This document shows, in pieces, positions 44,517-48,947 of a stretch of DNA of 48,947 bases. The position numbers were made by a program, and so were the translations under genes. The notes beneath the pieces were generated by a model that had not been told where the DNA came from, did not search any database, and saw nothing but the letters and a program-made list of their open reading frames with translations. Position 1 is the first letter of the stretch; each line of letters begins with the position of its first letter. This stretch comes from Paracoccus spongiarum (GTDB lineage Bacteria; Pseudomonadota; Alphaproteobacteria; Rhodobacterales; Rhodobacteraceae), in contig NZ_JAVAMQ010000021.1 of assembly GCF_030732095.1 (NCBI RefSeq), positions 1 to 48,947 on the forward strand, in the 5' to 3' direction.

Positions 44517-45035
44517 TTGGCGGCGCGCCGGACGCCCGATGCGCTCGCCGCGCTGATCGGCCCGGCCTCGGAACTTGCTCGCCTTCAGGGTCGCGAGGCG
44601 GCGTTCGGCGATCGCGACGACGTGCCGGCCTTTGCCAAACCGGACTTCACCTGTCTGGAGTTCCGCAGGCCGATCGATTTCCTGCTCCAGCAGCCCGGCA
44701 ATCTCTGGGAGAAGCGCCTCGTCCCCTCGGCCCCGATCGAGGAGGCGGGCGGGCTGGTCCAGGAGGGCCGGCACGCGGTCGTCATCGACGAGCCCTCGCC
44801 GCTGGAGGATCTGGTCGCGGCCAAGCCAGATCCGGTCCGTCCGGATGTCGAGGAGCTGCTGATCGATCGCCGCTATGTCCGGATCGATCCGGATCTTGGC
44901 ATTTATGCCGTGATGCAGATCGGGCGACGTTGGTGGGAGCCCGTGACGCTGTTCGTTCCAGATCGAGGCGGAAAACCAAACCTGGCGGCGTTGAACGCAC
45001 GGCGAGGCGGCAAGCTGCTCTGGAAACGAAAATGA
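44517..45035 (+). CDS. hypothetical protein of unknown family (172 aa)
   Basis: An open frame of 172 codons with convincing protein character: EFRRPIDFLLQQPGNLWEKR, VVIDEPSPLEDLVAAKPDPV, DRRYVRIDPDLGIYAVMQIG and RRWWEPVTLFVPDRG. It ends GGKLLWKRK. I do not recognise the family and see no signal peptide, membrane segment or catalytic motif. The start is uncertain: TTG at 44517 has no clear ribosome site and the frame stays open farther upstream. The last 9 codons lie in a 46-bp repeat whose second copy is 142 bp downstream, so the gene end was duplicated. It may be the 5'-truncated part of an element or phage gene. The 205 bp before it hold nothing recognisable. Confidence 0.5.
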   Translation: MAARRTPDALAALIGPASELARLQGREAAFGDRDDVPAFAKPDFTCLEFRRPIDFLLQQPGNLWEKRLVPSAPIEEAGGLVQEGRHAVVIDEPSPLEDLVAAKPDPVRPDVEELLIDRRYVRIDPDLGIYAVMQIGRRWWEPVTLFVPDRGGKPNLAALNARRGGKLLWKRK

Positions 45036-45196
45036 CGGCCGGGGTGATCCGACCATCGCGCTGTCGACTTGTCAGGCTTCCATCACCGGGCCACGCCTTC
45101 CAGCAACATGAATATAGCATCGCAGCTCGCTTCTTTCAACGAACCTTGATGGCAAGCTGCTCTGGAAACGAAAATGACGGCCGGGGTGATCCGACC
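45009..45196 (+). repeat. 46-bp perfect direct repeat at the phage-region border
   Basis: The segment 45009-45054 recurs without mismatch at 45151-45196 (offset 142 bp). Each copy starts GGCAAGCTGCTCTGG and ends GGTGATCCGACC, and includes the final codons and stop (KLLWKRK) of the hypothetical gene. The 96 bp between the copies are unrelated and less GC-rich. Copy 2 lies 87 bp before the first Mu-like gene. It looks like the product of a local duplication or the footprint of a lost element. Confidence 0.9.
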
Positions 45197-45282
45197 GCCA
45201 TCACCGACGTGCCTACCAGGGCCATCACCACCACAGCACTTCGACGTGCATCAACATAAGCCGACGCAGAGGAATTTTCAAC

Positions 45283-45861
45283 ATGACCGGCATCAGCCTT
45301 CAGTTCGAGCTTCGCGACGAGGAGGCGCGCCGTCGCCTCCAGGAGATGCTGGACCGGATGGACAACCGCCGGCCGTTCCTCGAGGCCGTGGGCGACCGCC
45401 TGGTCCGGGCCGCCAGCGACAGCTTTCGCAACGAGCGCGCGCCTGACGGCACGCCCTGGACGCCGCTGGCGGCGCGCACCATCCAGAACCGCATCCGCAA
45501 GGGACAGGTGCCGCTGACGATCCTGCGCAGCAACACCCGCATCGGCTCGTCCCTGGCGGGCTCGATCAACCGCGTTGCCACCAATGACGAGGTGCGTGTC
45601 GGCTCTCCTGTCGCCTATGCCGCGATCCACCAGCTGGGCGGCACGATCCGGAAACCGGCCCGCCAGGCGAAGATCTATCGCCTGAAGGATGCGAACGGCA
45701 CCGTCGGCCTGCGCTTCGTGAAGCGCGAGACGGCCAATCACGTCACGGATGTCACCATCCCGGCCCACAGCATCACCATCCCGGCACGACCCTTCCTGGG
45801 TGTTTCCGCCACCGACCGGGCCGCCATCATCGAGGACGCGGAGGACTGGCTGACCCGCTGA
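45283..45861 (+). CDS. phage virion morphogenesis protein (Mu gpG-like)
   Basis: A 192-residue protein of the phage virion morphogenesis/tail completion family. The N-terminal part (LRDEEARRRLQEMLDRMDNR) is a helical region. The conserved core SFRNERAPDGTPWTPLAART, VRVGSPVAYAAIHQLGGTIR and IPARPFLGVSATDRAAI is diagnostic. In Mu the gpG protein works at head-tail joining or tail completion. The ATG at 45283 opens the family start. The frame is intact from start to stop, unlike the next gene. Confidence 0.88.
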   Translation: MTGISLQFELRDEEARRRLQEMLDRMDNRRPFLEAVGDRLVRAASDSFRNERAPDGTPWTPLAARTIQNRIRKGQVPLTILRSNTRIGSSLAGSINRVATNDEVRVGSPVAYAAIHQLGGTIRKPARQAKIYRLKDANGTVGLRFVKRETANHVTDVTIPAHSITIPARPFLGVSATDRAAIIEDAEDWLTR

Positions 45862-46067
45862 AATCCGACACCCCCGTTTTTTGCCCGCTGAGGCCCGTTT
45901 GGCCTCCGGCGGGCTCATCGCCACCTGCGAGCAGCCAGAGGCCTGTTAGCCCCCTGTCAGGATCGCTCTCCGGGCACATTCCGCCCCGCGCGAGGGTCGC
46001 CGCAATCAAATCCGTTGATCGGAGATGAAATCGGCTCCAAGATGGCCGCCGGGGAGACCCGCGCCCG

Positions 46068-46092
46068 GCCCGGACCTGTGTCCGGGCTTTTT
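46068..46092 (+). terminator. intrinsic terminator between gpG-like and protease genes
   Basis: GCCCGGAC and GTCCGGGC form a perfect 8-bp stem around CTGT (46068-46087), followed directly by TTTTT. This is the clearest Rho-independent terminator in the window. It lies 49 bp upstream of the protease start. The rest of the 279-bp gap (45862-46140) holds another strong stem at 45883-45914 but no gene. Confidence 0.8.
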
Positions 46093-46140
46093 CCGTTTTC
46101 CCGCCCGCCATGGCGGCCCGGACATCAACCCGGACCGACC

Positions 46141-47198
46141 ATGACCGCCAAGCCCCTGACCGCACGCATCGAGGTTTTCCGCCCCGGCACCTTCAAGCCG
46201 ATGCAGGGCGACCCGATCACCTAACCGGCGGCCGGCCTGCGCGCCATCGCCGACGCCTATGATCCCGACACCGCGCCGGCCCCGTTCGTGATCGGCCATC
46301 CCGACACCGACGCCCCGGCCTTCGGCTGGGTCGAGCCCTTCGACGACAACGCCAAGGCCGGACGCTTTTTCGCGGAGCTGGGCGACATCGAGCCGGCCTT
46401 CGCCGACCTGGTGAAGGCCGGGCGCTTCAAGAAGGTCTCGATGGCGTATTTCGCGCCGGGCCAGAGCCACAACCCGGTGCCCGGCACCTGCTACCCCAAG
46501 CACCTGGGCTTCCTCGGCGCCGCGGCGCCGGCTGTCAGCGGCCTGAAGAACGCCCGGTTCAGCGCCCCGGCCGACGCGGTCTTCACGGCCGCCTTCGGCG
46601 AACGCGGCTTCTAGGAAGCCGCCCCACTGCTGCGCATGCTGCGCGAGGTCTTCAGCGACAAGTTCGGCGCGGACGATGCCGACCGCTCGCTGCCCGCCTA
46701 CAGCCTGGAATGGCTCGGCGAGACCGAACTCCAGCCGCAGGGCGGCCATCTCATCGGCCCGGCCTGCGCCGCGCGAGAGGCCGACCTGACCGCGCGCGAG
46801 CAGCAGATCGCTGATCGCGAGGCCCGGCTCGCCCATGACGCCAATGTCTCCTTCGCCGAGAGGCTGGCCTCCGAGGGCCGGCTCTTCCGGCGTCCAGGGA
46901 AAAGGTCGTCGCCATCCTGGACGCGCTGCCCGGCGAGGCTGCCGTCAGCTTTGCCGAAGGCGGCGACACGCTGACCGCCGCCGCCGCCTTGCGCGAGGTT
47001 CTCGAGGCGCAGCCCAAGGTCGTCGCGTTCGGCGAGCTGGCCCTGCCCGGGGAAGACACCGAGGGCCGCACCGCCGCCTTCTCCTCGGACGGCAAGGCCG
47101 TCGACGCAGCCGGCCTCGCCATCCACAGCAAGGCGCTGGCCTTTCAGCGCGCCCACCCCGGCACCGGCCACCTCGATGCCGTTCGCGCCGTGTCCTGA
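46141..47198 (+). pseudogene. phage head protease/scaffold (Mu gpI-like), broken
   Basis: From the ATG at 46141 (MTAKPLTARIEVFRPGTFKP) the frame is cut by TAA at 46222-46224, continues with LRAIADAYDPDTAPAPFVIG and the family core FKKVSMAYFAPGQSHNPVPG, then hits TAG at 46612-46614. It goes on in the same frame through LPAYSLEWLGETELQ and a coiled-coil-like AREADLTAREQQIADREARL. A frameshift near 46895 moves the rest (FAEGGDTLTAAAALREVL) to another frame ending at 47198. The sequence is otherwise well kept, so the lesions are recent. A functional protease would mature the capsid; this one cannot. Confidence 0.82.
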
Positions 47199-47209
47199 AG
47201 GAGGGCCAG

Positions 47210-47548
47210 ATGCAGTATTTCCAGGACGTCCTGACGCTCACCGTCACGACCACCGGGCTTTTCGAGGCCTATGACCTGATCACGCCGGCCAGCGCGAAGG
47301 TCGCCGGGGCCGACGCGCCGGTCCTTGGCGTTGCCAAGCACCCGAACACCGTGATCGGCGATCTGGCGGGTGTCATGGCGCTCGGGGTGGCGCGGCTCCG
47401 CGCCGTCGGCGCGATCACCGTCGGCGCGAAGCTGGTCTCGGCCGCCGCAGGCGGTGTCCAGGTCGCGGGCGGCACCAACGCCAACGTCTTCGCGATCGCC
47501 CTGACCGATGCCGCCGATGGCGGCTTCGTCGACATCCTCATCCGCTAA
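47210..47548 (+). CDS. phage head decoration protein
   Basis: A 112-residue protein with AGGAGGG upstream of the ATG. The sequence (DVLTLTVTTTGLFEAYDLIT, PNTVIGDLAGVMALGVARLR, VGAITVGAKLVSAAAGGVQV) is Gly/Ala/Val-rich and beta-strand-like. It fits the small capsid cement/decoration proteins found between protease and major capsid genes in Mu-like phages. The frame is intact. It lies 11 bp after the broken protease and 12 bp before the capsid gene. Confidence 0.75.
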   Translation: MQYFQDVLTLTVTTTGLFEAYDLITPASAKVAGADAPVLGVAKHPNTVIGDLAGVMALGVARLRAVGAITVGAKLVSAAAGGVQVAGGTNANVFAIALTDAADGGFVDILIR

Positions 47549-47560
47549 GGAGGCCCATTC

Positions 47561-47765
47561 ATGGCCCCCGTCAACACCCGCACCGCCGCCGTGATCGACC
47601 CGATCCTGTCGACCCGCGCCCGCGGCTATCGCAACAGCGAATTCATCGCCCACCTGCTGTTCCCGGGCGTCAACATCCCGAACCGCTCGATGCGGGTGCT
47701 GCGCTTCGGCAAGGAGGCGTTCCGGATGATGAACACCCGCCGCGCGCCCGGCGCCGACAAGAAGC
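47561..47765 (+). pseudogene. phage major capsid protein (Mu gpT-like), 5' fragment
   Basis: AAGGAGG precedes the ATG. The first 65 or so codons (MAPVNTRTAAVIDPILSTRA, then GYRNSEFIAHLLFPGVNIPN and FGKEAFRMMNTRRAPGAD) are a convincing capsid N-terminus; such proteins have about 300 residues. Just after GADKK the sequence changes abruptly to a different gene in another frame. A deletion has removed some 80 percent of the capsid gene. Without a capsid the prophage cannot form particles. Confidence 0.75.
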
Positions 47766-48947
47766 GCGTCCATCCTCGACGACCTGCGCACAGGGACGAT
47801 CCACTATACATTCCTGCCCGGTTCGACCGAAATGGCGCGCTGGAACGCGCAGGGACCGGATGTGACGACGACCGGGGACCGGCGCCTCATCATCGCACTG
47901 TTCGGGGATCAGGCCACCGGCTTGTGGAGCCCGGCTTCGACCGAGGGGCAGGAGCAATACCAGGCCATCTACTACTACATCAAGGATGCCTGGAACAAAG
48001 GCCGGACCGAGGTCGCGCTTTGGGCGCCCTGGGCCGGGGCCGCCTATGACTTCGACGCGGCCACCTCGGCCGGAGCGGAGCGCATCCGGTTGAAGATGCA
48101 GGAATGGGTTGCGGGCATGACCGTCAGCATTCTTCCGGCGCATCTGCTGGTTCGCGACATCATCACCTTCATGGCAGCCAACAGCCTCGGGACGCCCTAT
48201 TCCGGCAACGGACTCCACCTTGACGAAACAGGAGAGGCGCCAAGCGGCCTTTCTCATCTCGTCCGGTCCTGGTTGAGCAGGACACCGCCGGCCCCTGACG
48301 CCGGGGATAGCCCGCTCATGGCCTACATGAAGGAGCGGGTCTGGTATTGGCTGACGAGATGGGCACCCTGCGGCATGGGCGGCGCGATCACGGTCACGCC
48401 CTGGGCCGACACCACGCCCATCGTCACCCCGAGGGAGCCGCCATCCAGCGGCGGCGGCACTGGCCCGTCCTTCGTGACGCCGCCCAGCATCACCCCGGCG
48501 ACCGGGACCACCGGGCAGGTCTATAGGCTGGATCTCGGCACCTATTCCGGCGACGCCCCGATCACGCCGACCTGGAGCCTGACGCACAGCGTGGATGGGG
48601 ACGTGACCGGCGCGGTGGTGGCCGGCGAGTACGACAGCACCGCGGCGGCGGCGGGCACCCTGACGCTGTCTGTCAGCCTGTCCAACGACGCTGGCGCGGT
48701 CGGCCCGGAAACCGAGACCGCGACGGTCGCCGCCGCCCCGACGGGGCCGGCACGGGTGTTCGAGATCACCTCCGCCCCCTAGACCGGCCCGACGCTGACC
48801 GGCACCCTGCCGGCAGTCACGGACGCGGCCCGCCTTGCCGGCGGCTATCGGACTTTCACGACCGGCCCGGCGCCCGCGCTGGGTGCGGCGCTCAGCCTTG
48901 CCGGCCAGGCGCAAGTCGTGGCGGCGGTCCGCATCGTGAACCGCCCC
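47766..48947 (+). pseudogene. phage-associated SGNH-like/tail protein, 5' deleted and with an internal stop
   Basis: In-frame sequence begins at the deletion junction (ILDDLRTGTIHYTFLPGSTE) and runs through ALFGDQATGLWSPASTEGQE and YYYIKDAWNKGRTEVALWAP. It reaches GNGLHLDETGEAPSGLSHLV, which resembles the C-terminal Asp/His block of SGNH hydrolases. A Pro-rich linker and an Ig-like module (ITPATGTTGQVYRLDLGTYS, SLSNDAGAVG) follow. TAG at 48780-48782 interrupts the frame, which then stays open (TGPTLTGTLPAVTDAARLAG) to the window end. The N-terminal nucleophile block is missing. The hydrolase call is tentative; the phage link is from context. Confidence 0.5.

Larger units (their letters stand above)
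45283..48947 (+). mobile_element. degraded Mu-like prophage head-gene segment, continuing past the window
   Basis: The order gpG-like virion morphogenesis, gpI-like protease, decoration protein and gpT-like capsid is that of Mu-like transposable phages of Proteobacteria. Only the first and third genes are intact. Two in-frame stops and a frameshift break the protease, the capsid gene is cut after about 65 codons and joined to a distal phage gene, and that gene has a stop. No transposase, repressor or terminase is visible in the window. It is a dead remnant. Confidence 0.8.

Noticed and set aside
45883..45914. Strong stem of GCCCGC/GCGGGC with GAGGCC/GGCCTC near a T-run, as an intrinsic terminator
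   Set aside because: The T-run precedes the stem on the plus strand, so neither direction has the stem-then-T arrangement; it remains an unexplained hairpin.
47561..48049. 162-codon frame as one intact phage protein
   Set aside because: Only the first 65 or so codons look like a capsid; the rest is an out-of-frame reading of the next gene after a deletion junction.

Overview
The window looks like high-GC DNA from an alphaproteobacterium, most likely a Rhodobacterales member such as Paracoccus. This rests on codon and GC habit, three TRAP transporters, the IS110/IS5/IS3-type remnants and Mu-like phage genes. No rRNA, tRNA or housekeeping gene is present to fix the taxon, and all family calls were made by eye from the translations.

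Layout. 1-963: an IS110-type transposase (cut by the window edge) and an internally deleted IS5-type transposase. 1025-7535: sugar-acid cluster 1, with gntR-dctPQM-gntK on the minus strand and, divergent from it, an enolase-superfamily dehydratase plus an IdnO-like SDR. 7554-14288: sugar-acid cluster 2, a minus-strand operon gntR-dctP-dctQ-dctM-idnD-uxuA-kdgK. 14629-18978: a TerC membrane protein with a structured, possibly riboswitch-bearing leader, then a decayed block (IS3 transposase end, frameshifted FAD/NAD(P)-binding protein, frameshifted RBBP9-like hydrolase) and an Lrp/AsnC regulator. 19170-23751: an Rrf2 regulator, two micro-proteins and a sulfate/thiosulfate ABC importer whose ATPase is short. 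24351-31345: a cytosine-deaminase-like amidohydrolase, a BMP-type base/nucleoside ABC importer and a LysR regulator. 31353-32267: a secreted VaFE-like repeat protein. 32268-35822: about 3.5 kb of decayed sequence. 35896-44311: sugar-acid cluster 3, with dctQMP, lacI, a minus-strand SDR-gntK-HIBADH-ABM set and a plus-strand 2-hydroxyacid dehydrogenase-idnD pair. 44517-48947: an orphan gene, a 46-bp direct repeat and a decaying Mu-like prophage head region running off the edge.

How the genes work together. Clusters 1-3 supply three TRAP importers for organic or sugar acids and enzymes that feed them to 6-phosphogluconate (IdnD, IdnO-type SDR, gluconokinase, a GhrB-type reductase) or to 2-keto-3-deoxy-6-phosphogluconate (UxuA, KdgK), that is, toward Entner-Doudoroff metabolism. 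Each cluster has its own regulator. In cluster 3 two matching LacI-type palindromes (TGGTA-NCGT-TAYCA) sit on the dctQMP promoter and in the divergent SDR/dehydrogenase promoter, so one local LacI protein probably controls the whole set. In cluster 1 a palindrome overlaps a TTGACT-N17-AATATC promoter in front of gntR. The base-salvage operon has a T-N11-A LysR box upstream and its LysR gene at its end.
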